64,000 bases of DNA from HKCCE3408 sp039191215 (GTDB lineage: Bacteria; Pseudomonadota; Alphaproteobacteria; Rhodobacterales; Rhodobacteraceae): the NCBI GenBank assembly GCA_039191215.1, contig JBCCXT010000010.1, forward strand, positions 21,998 to 85,997. Direction: 5' to 3'. The translations under genes were made by a program, and so were the position numbers. The notes under the pieces are model-generated. The model was given only the letters and a program-made list of their open reading frames with translations, did not search any database and was not told the DNA's origin. Positions 41,989-50,770 of this stretch are shown one piece after another (the stretch's first letter is position 1; each line of letters opens with the position of its first letter).

Positions 41989-43566
41989 ATGGCACGGATC
42001 GCGTTCATTCTGCTCTGCCACAAAGATGCAGCGGCGGTTATCGCACAAGCCGAGCGGCTGATCGCGGGCGGGGCCTATGTGGCGATCCACTTTGACGCAC
42101 GATCGCCGGCAGACCAGTACAAAGCGATCACCGATGCGCTGGCTGACCGGCCTGAGGTTGTGTTTCCCGATACCCGCTTGCGGTGTGGTTGGGGCGAATG
42201 GAGCCTGGTGGACGCAACGCTCAGAACCGTTCGGTCCGCACTTTCCGCCTTTCCAGATGCCACGCATTTTTACATGCTTTCCGGCGATTGCGCGGCGATC
42301 AAGTCGTCCGCCTATGCCGATCGGATGTTGAGCGCAGGCGACCGCGACTTCATCGAATGCCACGACTTCTTCACCTCTGACTGGATCAAAACGGGCCTGA
42401 AGCGCGACCGGCTGGTCTACCGTCACTGGTTCAACGAACGCACGCAGAAATGGTGGTTCTATACCGCTTTGCAGTTGCAAAAACGCTTTCGGCTCGAACG
42501 CGCGATCCCTGATGATCTGCAAATCATGGTCGGCAGCCAATGGTGGTGCCTGCGGCGCACGACATTGGATGCGATCTTGGAATTTGTCGCCACGCGCCCC
42601 GATGTGCCGCGATTTTTCAGCACGACCTGGATACCGGATGAGACATTCTTCCAGACCATGGTCGCACATGTCGTGCCAAGCGCCGAAATCGAAACCAGGT
42701 CGCTGACATTTAAGCTGTTTTCCGATTACGGGATGCCGGTGACCTTCTACAACGACCACTACGATCTGCTGCTGACGCAAGAGCATCTGTTTGCCCGCAA
42801 GATCAGCGGTGACGCGACACTGCTGAAAGAACGCCTCGGCGCGCTTTGGGACAGCGCGCGCACCGATTTCACCGTCTCCGGCGATGGCAAGAAGCTCTAC
42901 GAATTTCTGACCGGGCGCGGACGGATCGGGCAGCGGTTTGCGCCCCGGTTTTGGGAGCGTGAAGCGACATTGGGCCGTGACCGGCAACTCATTATGATCG
43001 TTTGCAAAAAATGGCATGTCGCGAAGCGGCTGCTACGGGCCGTGACGGCCGAGCCCGGCATTTCCGGGGTCGCTTATCTCTTTGATGAGGCTGATAGCAA
43101 TTTGCCCAGCCTGGGCGGTATCGAACGTGATTTGGACAAGCGCAACCGGCATCGGCGCGCCCTTATCCGGATGCTCTTTGAGTATTTCAACGCCGGCAAA
43201 TTGGTGATCTGCCTGGACCCGTCCAATCTGGAGCTTATGCGCGATCTGACCAGTGACCGGGCCGATGCCACGATCCTGGAAGTCGAATGCCAGATCGATG
43301 ATGCCTACCTATTAGGCCATGCCGAACGGATCGGGCTGGCTGCCCGGGACTCGCCGCCCGAGCTCATCGCGCGCCTCCTGCCGACGCTGCGCTCAGAATT
43401 TGCGTTCGAGAGCGAGCGCATTCGCGAGACGCGCTTTGCTCCGCATCACCTCTTGCGTCAATCCGCCAGCCTACAGAGCAATGCGACCCTTTTGTCGGAG
43501 GCGTTCCGGGTGGCGCCCGAAATCGGCGCCCGGCTGGCAGCGACGCCTTATTTGTTCGACGATTGA
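41989..43566 (+). CDS. GT14-like beta-1,6-N-acetylglucosaminyltransferase with extra C-terminal domain (DUF5928 type)
   Basis: 525 residues from the ATG at 41989. The N-terminal ~280 residues match core-2/I-branching-type transferases: 'ARIAFILLCHKDAAAVI', VAIHFDAR, HFYMLSGDCAAIK, 'MVGSQWWCLRRTTLDAIL', TWIPDETFFQTMV. The C-terminal ~230 residues resemble the DUF5928 region found with this enzyme in Rhodobacteraceae. No signal peptide. The likely donor is UDP-GlcNAc. Divergent from the sulfotransferase gene. Confidence 0.85.
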   Translation: MARIAFILLCHKDAAAVIAQAERLIAGGAYVAIHFDARSPADQYKAITDALADRPEVVFPDTRLRCGWGEWSLVDATLRTVRSALSAFPDATHFYMLSGDCAAIKSSAYADRMLSAGDRDFIECHDFFTSDWIKTGLKRDRLVYRHWFNERTQKWWFYTALQLQKRFRLERAIPDDLQIMVGSQWWCLRRTTLDAILEFVATRPDVPRFFSTTWIPDETFFQTMVAHVVPSAEIETRSLTFKLFSDYGMPVTFYNDHYDLLLTQEHLFARKISGDATLLKERLGALWDSARTDFTVSGDGKKLYEFLTGRGRIGQRFAPRFWEREATLGRDRQLIMIVCKKWHVAKRLLRAVTAEPGISGVAYLFDEADSNLPSLGGIERDLDKRNRHRRALIRMLFEYFNAGKLVICLDPSNLELMRDLTSDRADATILEVECQIDDAYLLGHAERIGLAARDSPPELIARLLPTLRSEFAFESERIRETRFAPHHLLRQSASLQSNATLLSEAFRVAPEIGARLAATPYLFDD

Positions 43567-43636
43567 GCTACCTTGCGAGGCCATGTTCAAACTGCATTAT
43601 GGATCGGGCCACGTCCAACCGAAAAGAGACCCAGCC

Positions 43637-43816
43637 ATGCCGCAAGACGCCCCAGAAACCGAAAAAGTATCGCAATGGCGCGTGGCGTGTGACGGCGGCG
43701 AAGGGGCTTTGGGCCATCCCCGCGTTTGGCTGCAAATACCACCCGACCGGGGTTGGGTCGAATGCGGCTATTGCGACAAGAGATTTGTGCACCAGGATTT
43801 TGCAGAAAACGGCTGA
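43637..43816 (+). CDS. Mini zinc-finger protein (NDUFS6-like, CHCC)
   Basis: 59 residues from the ATG at 43637 (AAAAGAGA upstream); an ATG 18 codons earlier is possible but less like family members. Zinc ligands Cys18 (VACDGG), His27 (LGHPRVWLQIP), Cys43 and Cys46 (VECGYCDKRF) form the CHCC zinc finger also found in the complex I subunit NDUFS6. In alphaproteobacteria the gene often stands alone. A complex I assembly role is possible but not shown here. Confidence 0.88.
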   Translation: MPQDAPETEKVSQWRVACDGGEGALGHPRVWLQIPPDRGWVECGYCDKRFVHQDFAENG

Positions 43817-44087
43817 TTTTTGTTACCAGCCTGGCGCTTAGGCGTTGAGCTGGGGGCGTTGCGCATTGGGTCCCCGCTTTGGATCCCGGCGTGTTCGTCA
43901 ACTGACTTGGCTGCGCAGCGAAAGGCCTGTCTTTACAGCTTGACCGATCTAGGCTGATCCCGGACCTGCGAGACGTCCTGGCAGATGTACTGACGCCTGT
44001 GATCTTGGGGTGTGAAAATACGGGGTCGCGCGGCTGCAGGCGGCGGGATAAAACGAGGTGGAGCGTAGGCGAGGGCAGGGGCGTCAC

Positions 44088-46886
44088 ATGGCATTTGGCA
44101 ACGGGCATCATCTTCACCTGGTTGACGGATCTGCGTTTATTTTCAGGGCCTACCACGCGCTTCCTCCACTAACCCGAAAATCAGACGGCCTGCCAATCGG
44201 TGCCGTGTCGGGCTTTTGCAACATGCTCCACAAGATGATCGTTGATAACGCGTCTGCGGATGGGCCGACGCATGCGGCGGTGGTGTTTGACAAAGGCTCT
44301 CACACGTTTCGCAACGATATCTACGATCAGTACAAAGCCAATCGCGACGAGATGCCGGAGGATTTGCGCCCTCAGATCCCCCTGACACGCGAGGCAACGC
44401 GTGCCTTTAACATTGCATGCCTTGAGCTTGCTGGCTTCGAAGCCGATGATATCATTGCAACTTTAGCGCGCCAGGCGCGCGAAGCTGGTGGCCGGTGCAC
44501 GATCATTTCTTCCGACAAAGACCTCATGCAGCTGGTCGGCGGCGGGGTCGAGATGTTTGATGCGATGAAGAACAGCCGCATTGATCGCGATGGTGTCGAG
44601 GCGAAATTTGGTGTCGGCCCGGACCGCGTGGTGGATGTGCAGGCGCTGGCTGGTGACTCAGTCGATAACGTGCCTGGCGCGCCCGGGATCGGTGTCAAGA
44701 CGGCGGCCCTTTTGATCAATGAATACGGGGATTTAGAGACTCTTCTTGAGCGTGCAGAGGAGATCAAACAGCCCAAGCGTCGCCAGACCCTGATCGATTT
44801 TGCCGACCAGATCCGACTGTCCAAGCGGCTTGTCACGCTCGACGCGGAAACGCCGATGGATGTGAGCTTGGATGAATTGGAGGTGCGTGCGCCCGAGGAA
44901 GAGCCGTTGATGGCGTTCCTGACCTCAATGGAGTTTCGCACGCTGACCCGCCGGATCGCCGATCAAATGGGCATCGAGCCACCTGCGATTGTCGACGCAC
45001 CTGCACCCGCAACCGAGGATGGCTCGGCAGAACCGGCCGCACCTTTTGATGTGGATAAGTATGAAATCATTCGGGATCTCAGCCGTTTGGATGAAATTAT
45101 CGCAGCCATCCAGGCCTGTGGATATCTGGCCATCGACACGGAGACGACAAGCCTTGATGAGATGCAGGCGGAACTTGTGGGCATCTCTCTCAGCATCGAG
45201 GCGGGTGCCGCGGCGTATATCCCAGTGGGCCATGTCGCAGGTGATGCCGATCTTTTTGGCGGCGGCGCGCTGATTGAAGGCCAGTTGGACCGCGATACCG
45301 TCATCGCGCGGCTAAAACCGGTCCTTGAAGACGACAGCATTCTCAAGATTCTGCAAAACGCGAAATACGATTTGAAGATTCTGTCACGCTATGACGTCAC
45401 GGTGGCGCCGGTCGATGACACGATGCTGATGTCTTATGTGCTGCATTCCGGCCTGCACGGGCACGGTATGGACACGCTTAGCGAGCGGTATCTGGGCCAT
45501 AAGCCGGAAAGCATTAAGTCGTTGATCGGCAGCGGTAAATCGCAGATCACCTTCGCCCAGGTCGGCATTGAAGACGCGGCCCGCTATGCCGCCGAGGATG
45601 CCGATGTCACGTTGCGCCTTTGGCAGCAATTCCGCCCCGATCTGCCGAGGGAGCGTGTCACAACCGTCTACGAGACGCTGGAGCGGCCTTTGGTGCCCGT
45701 TCTGCAACGCATGGAAATGGCCGGGATCAAGGTCGCACCGCAGGTTTTGTCGAGCATGTCGGGCACGTTTGCGCAAAAAATGGCCGCGTTGGAGGATGAG
45801 ATACACAGCCTCGCAGGTCAGCCATTCAATATCGGTTCACCCAAGCAGCTGGGCGAGATATTGTTTGATAACATGGGGTTGCAGGGTGGGAAGAAAGGAA
45901 AAACCGGGGCTTATGCGACCGGCGCGGATGTGTTGGAAGATCTGGCCGCCGAGGGCCATGACCTGCCTGCGCGTGTGCTCGATTGGCGCCAGCTCTCAAA
46001 GCTGAAATCGACCTACACGGACGCGCTGCAAGATCATATCCATCCTGATACGGGCCGGGTGCATACATCTTATTCTCAGACCGGGGCGTCGACAGGCCGG
46101 CTGGCCTCAACCGATCCGAACTTGCAAAACATCCCCATCCGAACCGAAGAGGGTCGGCGCATTCGAGAGGCTTTTGTGGCCGAGCCGGGCAAAGTGTTAG
46201 TTAGCCTCGATTATTCTCAGATCGAGTTGCGCATCCTGGCCCATATTGCGGGCATTGATGCGCTCAAACAGGCCTTTCGGGAGGGTCAGGACATTCACGC
46301 GACGACCGCGTCAGAGATGTTCAACGTGCCCTTGTCGGATATGACGCCAGAGATACGGCGGCAGGCCAAGGCGATCAATTTTGGCGTCATCTACGGCATT
46401 TCGGGTTGGGGTCTTGCACGCAATCTGCGCATCCCGCGCGGTGAGGCCCAGGGTTTCATCGACCGGTACTTTGAGCGGTTTCCGGGCATCCGGGATTACA
46501 TGGACGACACCAAGGCCTTCGCAAAATCCAACGGCTTTGTGGAGACGCTTTTTGGCCGGCGCATCCACACGCCTGAGATCAATGCGCGGGGCCCAAAAGC
46601 CGGATTTGCCTATCGCGCCGCGATAAACGCGCCGATCCAAGGAACTGCCGCGGACATCATACGCCGCGCGATGATCCGGATGGATCCTGCGATCAACGGG
46701 CTGCCAGCGCGTATGTTATTGCAAGTCCATGATGAATTGCTGTTTGAGGTCGATGAAGGTGCTGTGGATAAGTTGATATCCACAGCCCGCGACGTGATGG
46801 AAGGTGCCGCAGAACCGGCCGTGAAAGTCACTGTGCCCCTGACCGTTGATGCCGGGCAGGGCGCAACTTGGGCGGCGGCCCATTAG
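44088..46886 (+). CDS. polA: DNA polymerase I
   Basis: Gap filling and primer removal. 932 residues from the ATG at 44088 (a GTG ten codons earlier is less likely). Order: 5'-3' exonuclease (1-~290, 'LVDGSAFIFRAYHALPPL', AGDSVDNVPGAPGIG), 3'-5' exonuclease with intact DxE (LAIDTETTSLDE, ~350-540), polymerase (~560-932) with TGRLASTDPNLQNIPIRT, DYSQIELRILAHI, RRQAKAINFGVIYG and QVHDELLFEV. All three activities appear intact. The next gene overlaps its stop. Confidence 0.97.
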   Translation: MAFGNGHHLHLVDGSAFIFRAYHALPPLTRKSDGLPIGAVSGFCNMLHKMIVDNASADGPTHAAVVFDKGSHTFRNDIYDQYKANRDEMPEDLRPQIPLTREATRAFNIACLELAGFEADDIIATLARQAREAGGRCTIISSDKDLMQLVGGGVEMFDAMKNSRIDRDGVEAKFGVGPDRVVDVQALAGDSVDNVPGAPGIGVKTAALLINEYGDLETLLERAEEIKQPKRRQTLIDFADQIRLSKRLVTLDAETPMDVSLDELEVRAPEEEPLMAFLTSMEFRTLTRRIADQMGIEPPAIVDAPAPATEDGSAEPAAPFDVDKYEIIRDLSRLDEIIAAIQACGYLAIDTETTSLDEMQAELVGISLSIEAGAAAYIPVGHVAGDADLFGGGALIEGQLDRDTVIARLKPVLEDDSILKILQNAKYDLKILSRYDVTVAPVDDTMLMSYVLHSGLHGHGMDTLSERYLGHKPESIKSLIGSGKSQITFAQVGIEDAARYAAEDADVTLRLWQQFRPDLPRERVTTVYETLERPLVPVLQRMEMAGIKVAPQVLSSMSGTFAQKMAALEDEIHSLAGQPFNIGSPKQLGEILFDNMGLQGGKKGKTGAYATGADVLEDLAAEGHDLPARVLDWRQLSKLKSTYTDALQDHIHPDTGRVHTSYSQTGASTGRLASTDPNLQNIPIRTEEGRRIREAFVAEPGKVLVSLDYSQIELRILAHIAGIDALKQAFREGQDIHATTASEMFNVPLSDMTPEIRRQAKAINFGVIYGISGWGLARNLRIPRGEAQGFIDRYFERFPGIRDYMDDTKAFAKSNGFVETLFGRRIHTPEINARGPKAGFAYRAAINAPIQGTAADIIRRAMIRMDPAINGLPARMLLQVHDELLFEVDEGAVDKLISTARDVMEGAAEPAVKVTVPLTVDAGQGATWAAAH

Positions 46887-47422
46887 TGCTGATCGCGCTC
46901 AATAAGCCGATGAATGTGTTGAGCCAATTCACTTCCGAGGGCGGATGGCCGGCGCTCGATCAATTCGGCCTGCCCAAAGGGGTCTATGCCGCAGGCCGGC
47001 TGGACCGCGACAGTGAGGGTTTATTGCTGCTGACCGATGACGGTCGGCTTCAGTCGCGTATCACGTCGCCTAAGGCGCGGACGGAAAAGGTCTATTTCGC
47101 CTTGGTCGAGCGGGCGCCCGCGCCGGGCGCGCTTGATACCCTGCAGCGTGGTGTCGCGTTAAAAGACGGGCTGGCGCGGGCGGCCAGCGCGGAAGTCGTC
47201 GATGCACCAAGCTGGCTTTGGCCGCGCGACCCGCCAGTTCGCGAGCGCAAATCGATCCAAGATGTCTGGTTGCAGATCAGCTTAACCCAGGGGCGCAATC
47301 GCCAGATACGGCGGATGTGTGCAGGCATCGGGCATCCAGTTCTGCGGCTTATCCGGCTGCGCATTGGGCCGCATGCGCTTGGCGATCTGGCCCCCGGTGC
47401 GTGGCGCCTGTTGGATGGTTGA
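46886..47422 (+). CDS. 23S rRNA pseudouridine synthase, RluE/RsuA type
   Basis: 178 residues. I chose the GTG at 46886, overlapping the polA TAG by one base; this gives LIALNKPMNVLSQFT near the start. Catalytic Asp40 in AAGRLDRDSEGLLLLTDDG; also 'LTQGRNRQIRRMCAGIGHPV'. No S4 domain, as in RluE, which modifies 23S rRNA position 2457 in E. coli; the site here is inference. It overlaps the next gene by 8 bp. Confidence 0.88.
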   Translation: MLIALNKPMNVLSQFTSEGGWPALDQFGLPKGVYAAGRLDRDSEGLLLLTDDGRLQSRITSPKARTEKVYFALVERAPAPGALDTLQRGVALKDGLARAASAEVVDAPSWLWPRDPPVRERKSIQDVWLQISLTQGRNRQIRRMCAGIGHPVLRLIRLRIGPHALGDLAPGAWRLLDG

Positions 47423-47975
47423 GACTGTCACCATCCGGTCGCGCGCGGCCCTGCGCGCCTGGCTGGCGGCGCACCATGCCTCCTCGCCCGGTATCTGGTT
47501 GGCCAGCTTTAAAAAGCACCACCCCGACTATCTGCCGTGGCTTGAGGCCGTCGAAGAGCTGCTCTGTTGGGGTTGGGTAGATGCTCAAGTGGCCGCTCTT
47601 GATGCCGACCGGATGCAGCACCGGGTTGCGCCGCGCAATCCGAAATCCGCTTGGTCGGCGGTCAACAAAGAGATCGTGGCCCGTATGCGGGAGGCGGGGC
47701 AAATGACGGCTGCCGGTGAGGCGCTGATTGCGGCAGCAAAGGCAAACGGGATGTGGACGTTTTTGGACGATGTCGAGCGGTTGGAGGTCCCAGCCGATCT
47801 TGGCGCTGCATTGGATGGGCTGTCGAGTGTTTGGGAGAGCTATCCGAGATCGGTAAAGCGTGGCGCGCTGGAATGGATCAAGACGGCCAAGACGCCGCCC
47901 ACGCGCGCCAAGCGCATCGAAGACGTGCGCGCCTCGGCCGCCCAAGGCCTGCGCCCCAGCCCGTTTCGGCGGTAG
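47415..47975 (+). CDS. YdeI/OmpD-associated (OmdA) family protein
   Basis: 186 residues from the ATG at 47415, inside the end of the pseudouridine synthase gene. Characteristic 'LRAWLAAHHASSPGIWLASF', 'VEELLCWGWVDAQVAALD', PRNPKSAWSAVNKEIV and a C-terminal Lys/Arg-rich tail. The family is linked to stress or peptide resistance in enterics but its biochemistry is not known. Third in the polA transcript; a GC-rich repeat/hairpin follows at the convergent junction with pdhC. Confidence 0.85.
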   Translation: MVETVTIRSRAALRAWLAAHHASSPGIWLASFKKHHPDYLPWLEAVEELLCWGWVDAQVAALDADRMQHRVAPRNPKSAWSAVNKEIVARMREAGQMTAAGEALIAAAKANGMWTFLDDVERLEVPADLGAALDGLSSVWESYPRSVKRGALEWIKTAKTPPTRAKRIEDVRASAAQGLRPSPFRR

Positions 47976-48037
47976 GGCGAGCGGGCCGCCTCAAGCCCCC
48001 CATCCGGGGAGCCCTCGCCGACCCGCGCTGCCGCGGA
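47976..48037 (+). repeat. GC-rich extragenic repeat, copy B; likely terminator hairpin
   Basis: GGCGAG (from 47976) pairs with CTCGCC (48014-48019), with an inner CCCC/GGGG stem, and the element ends CGACCCGCGCTGCCGCGG. It sits between two converging genes. Blocks recur at 2985-3022, 40871-40922, 51910-51970 and 52436-52500. Confidence 0.5.
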
Positions 48038-48050
48038 TAGGTTGCGCGCG

Positions 48051-49358
48051 TCAGGCCAACATCACCATGGGATTTTCGAGGTTTTCGACGATGGCTTGCA
48101 ACAGCTCCGCGCCAAGTGCGCCGTCGATCACCCTGTGGTCAACGCTCAGCGTGACACTCATCACGGTTGCTACAGCAAGCTCACCATCCGCGCCGATGAC
48201 GGGTTTTTTGGCGCCGGCACCGACGGCCAGTATCGCGCCGTGCGGCGGGTTGATGACCGCGTCGAAATTGTCGATGCCGAACATGCCGAGATTTGAGATC
48301 GCAAAGGAGCCGCCGACATATTCATGTGGCGCGAGCTTTCTGTCCCGCGCGCGACCGGCCAGATCCTTCATCTCCGCCGACAGGGCCGAGAGCGATTTCT
48401 GCTCCGCATCCTTCAAAACCGGCGTGAAAAGCCCGCCTTCGACCGCAACGGCCACAGCCACGTCCGACGGCGCGAGCCGCAGCATGCGGTCACCCGCCCA
48501 GACGGCATTGGCGTCGGGCACTGCTTGCAGTGCTAAGGCACAGGCTTTGATGATAAAGTCGTTGACCGAGAGCTTCACGCCGCGGCTTTCAAGCTGCTTG
48601 TTGAGCTGGCTGCGGAATTTCAGGAGCGCGTCGAGCTTGATGTCCCGGCGCAGATAGAAATGCGGGATGGTCTGCTTGGCCTCGGTGAGCCGGGCGGCGA
48701 CGGTTTTGCGCATGCCGTCAAGCGGCACCTCAGTGATGTCGCGACCTTCGTACATTTTCAGCACTTGCTCGGCGGAGGGGCCAGTGGGCAGCGAAGCGGC
48801 GGCGGGCGCGGTCTTGGCTGCCGGGGCCGGGGCGGATGAAGGTGCCGGGGCTGCGACCGCGTTTTCCACATCTGCCTTGATGATGCGACCATGCGGGCCA
48901 GAGCCTTTGATCTGCGCAAGATCAAGGCCCTTATCTGCCGCAATGCGGCGCGCAAGCGGTGATGCGAAGAGCCGTCCACTAACGGTCTTTTGTAGCGCGG
49001 CCGGTGCCGGGGCCGCCGGCGCAGCCGGCTCGGGTGACGAGGCGGCCGCCATTGGCGGCTCCGAGAAGGCCGACCCGCCATTGGCAGGCGCCGCGGCGAT
49101 GTCATCGGCGCTTTCCCCTTCGCCCAAAAGCACAGCGATCACATCATTAACCTTAACGCCTTCTGTGCCTTCGGCGATCAGGATCTTTCCCATCACACCT
49201 TCATCGACCGCCTCAAACTCCATCGTGGCTTTGTCGGTTTCGATCTCGGCCAATAAATCGCCTGATGTGACGCTATCGCCCTCTTTGACCAGCCATTTTG
49301 CGAGGGTCCCTTCCTCCATGGTTGGCGACAGGGCGGGCATTAGAATTTCCGTTGGCAT
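48051..49358 (-). CDS. pdhC: Pyruvate dehydrogenase E2, dihydrolipoamide acetyltransferase
   Basis: Core of the PDH complex, moving acetyl from lipoamide to CoA. 435 residues: one lipoyl domain (1-~80, lipoyl-Lys43 in ETDKATMEF), an Ala/Pro linker, the E1/E3-binding domain (~130-165, SPLARRIAADKGLDL) and the catalytic domain with DHRVIDGA (active His) near the C-terminus. Its lipoyl domain is nearly identical to that of pdhB upstream. Last gene of pdhABC. Confidence 0.96.
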   Translation of the reverse strand: MPTEILMPALSPTMEEGTLAKWLVKEGDSVTSGDLLAEIETDKATMEFEAVDEGVMGKILIAEGTEGVKVNDVIAVLLGEGESADDIAAAPANGGSAFSEPPMAAASSPEPAAPAAPAPAALQKTVSGRLFASPLARRIAADKGLDLAQIKGSGPHGRIIKADVENAVAAPAPSSAPAPAAKTAPAAASLPTGPSAEQVLKMYEGRDITEVPLDGMRKTVAARLTEAKQTIPHFYLRRDIKLDALLKFRSQLNKQLESRGVKLSVNDFIIKACALALQAVPDANAVWAGDRMLRLAPSDVAVAVAVEGGLFTPVLKDAEQKSLSALSAEMKDLAGRARDRKLAPHEYVGGSFAISNLGMFGIDNFDAVINPPHGAILAVGAGAKKPVIGADGELAVATVMSVTLSVDHRVIDGALGAELLQAIVENLENPMVMLA

Positions 49359-49371
49359 GCCTCTGGCTCCC

Positions 49372-50757
49372 TTACCGGTAGGTCACTTGTTTGACGGCGG
49401 CGACAACCTCATCGGTTGTTATCAGCGCCAGCTTTTCGAGGTTCGCCGCATAGGGCATCGGCACATCCTTACCGGTGCAATTGATCACCGGCGCATCGAG
49501 CCAATCGAACGCGTTTTGCATAATATAGGCGCTTAGATGGTTGCCGATCGAGCAGACCGGAAAGCCTTCCTCAACCGTCACACAGCGGTTCGTCTTTTGT
49601 ACCGATTGGATCACGGTGTCATAGTCAAGCGGGCGCAATGTGCGCAGATCGATCACCTCAGCAGAGATGCCTTCCGCGGCCAGACGATCAGCGGCTTCGA
49701 GCGCATAGGTCATGCCGATCCCAAAGCTGAAGATGGTCACATCGCTGCCTTCACGCCAGATCCGAGCCTTGCCAAACGGAATGGTGAAATCATCGAGGTC
49801 TGGCACTTCAAATGAGCGGCCGTAAAGGATCTCATTTTCCAGGAAGATCACGGGGTTGGGGTCACGGATGGCGGTTTTCATCAAACCTTTGGCGTCAGCG
49901 GCCGAATAGGGCATAACAACCTTGAGCCCCGGTATCTGGCTGTACCAGGCCGCATAATCTTGACTGTGCTGGGCGCCGACGCGCGCCGCCGCGCCGTTTG
50001 GTCCACGAAAGACAATCGGACAGCCCATCTGGCCGCCGGACATATACAAAGTCTTGGCGGCGGAGTTGATGATCTGGTCAATCGCCTGCATGGCGAAATT
50101 GAACGTCATGAATTCGACGATCGGTCGAAGCCCGCCAAAGGCGGCCCCGACACCGATGCCGGTGAAGCCATGTTCGGTAATCGGCGTGTCGATCACGCGT
50201 TTTTCGCCAAATTCGTCGAGCAGGCCTTGGGAAATTTTATAGGCGCCTTGATATTCAGCGACCTCTTCACCCATGAGAAAGACGGCATTATCGCGGCGCA
50301 TTTCTTCTGCCATCCCGTCGCGCAGCGCTTCACGCACTGTGCTGGTGCTCATGGCTGTATCAGCCGGATAGTCGGGCTCCAGTATCTTTGAGACGACAGA
50401 CGCTTGCGCCATCGGCGGTGCGGCCGTTTCGGAGCCCCCTGCGGGAGCCGCCTCAACGGCCGCGTCGGCCGGTGCGGCCTCAGGTCCGGATGCGGGCGCG
50501 GCACGCATATCTTCGCCTTCTTCACCGATGATGGCGATGGGTGTGTTTACCTTCACGCCTTCGCTGCCCTCGGCGATCAGGATTTTGCCGATTACGCCTT
50601 CATCGACGGCCTCGAATTCCATCGTTGCTTTGTCGGTTTCGATTTCGGCCAGGATATCACCGGAGGCGACGCTATCGCCCTCTTTGACCAGCCATTTTGC
50701 TAACGTGCCCTCTTCCATCGTCGGGGACAGGGCCGGCATAAGTATCTCGGTTGCCAT
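49372..50757 (-). CDS. pdhB: Pyruvate dehydrogenase E1 beta subunit with N-terminal lipoyl domain
   Basis: 461 residues: lipoyl domain (1-~80, Lys43 in ETDKATMEF), Ala/Pro linker (~85-130), then E1-beta (~135-461) with 'ALRDGMAEEMRRDNAVFLMG', RVIDTPITEHGFTGIGVGAA (split) and 'GAQHSQDYAAWYSQIPGLKV'. A lipoyl domain on E1-beta is known in alphaproteobacteria. It is 13 bp from both pdhA and pdhC. Confidence 0.96.
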   Translation of the reverse strand: MATEILMPALSPTMEEGTLAKWLVKEGDSVASGDILAEIETDKATMEFEAVDEGVIGKILIAEGSEGVKVNTPIAIIGEEGEDMRAAPASGPEAAPADAAVEAAPAGGSETAAPPMAQASVVSKILEPDYPADTAMSTSTVREALRDGMAEEMRRDNAVFLMGEEVAEYQGAYKISQGLLDEFGEKRVIDTPITEHGFTGIGVGAAFGGLRPIVEFMTFNFAMQAIDQIINSAAKTLYMSGGQMGCPIVFRGPNGAAARVGAQHSQDYAAWYSQIPGLKVVMPYSAADAKGLMKTAIRDPNPVIFLENEILYGRSFEVPDLDDFTIPFGKARIWREGSDVTIFSFGIGMTYALEAADRLAAEGISAEVIDLRTLRPLDYDTVIQSVQKTNRCVTVEEGFPVCSIGNHLSAYIMQNAFDWLDAPVINCTGKDVPMPYAANLEKLALITTDEVVAAVKQVTYR

Positions 50758-50770
50758 GGTTAATCCCCCT

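Noticed and set aside
41941..43017. 358-codon frame antisense to the glycosyltransferase
   Set aside because: The plus strand encodes a well-defined GT14-like enzyme; the antisense translation shows no motif.
43817..44087. Possible tRNA or small RNA between the zinc-finger gene and polA
   Set aside because: No cloverleaf, T-loop motif or terminator could be drawn by eye.
48667..49536. 289-codon Ala/Ser-rich frame antisense to pdhC
   Set aside because: Arises from the Ala/Pro linker codons of pdhC; no recognisable domain.
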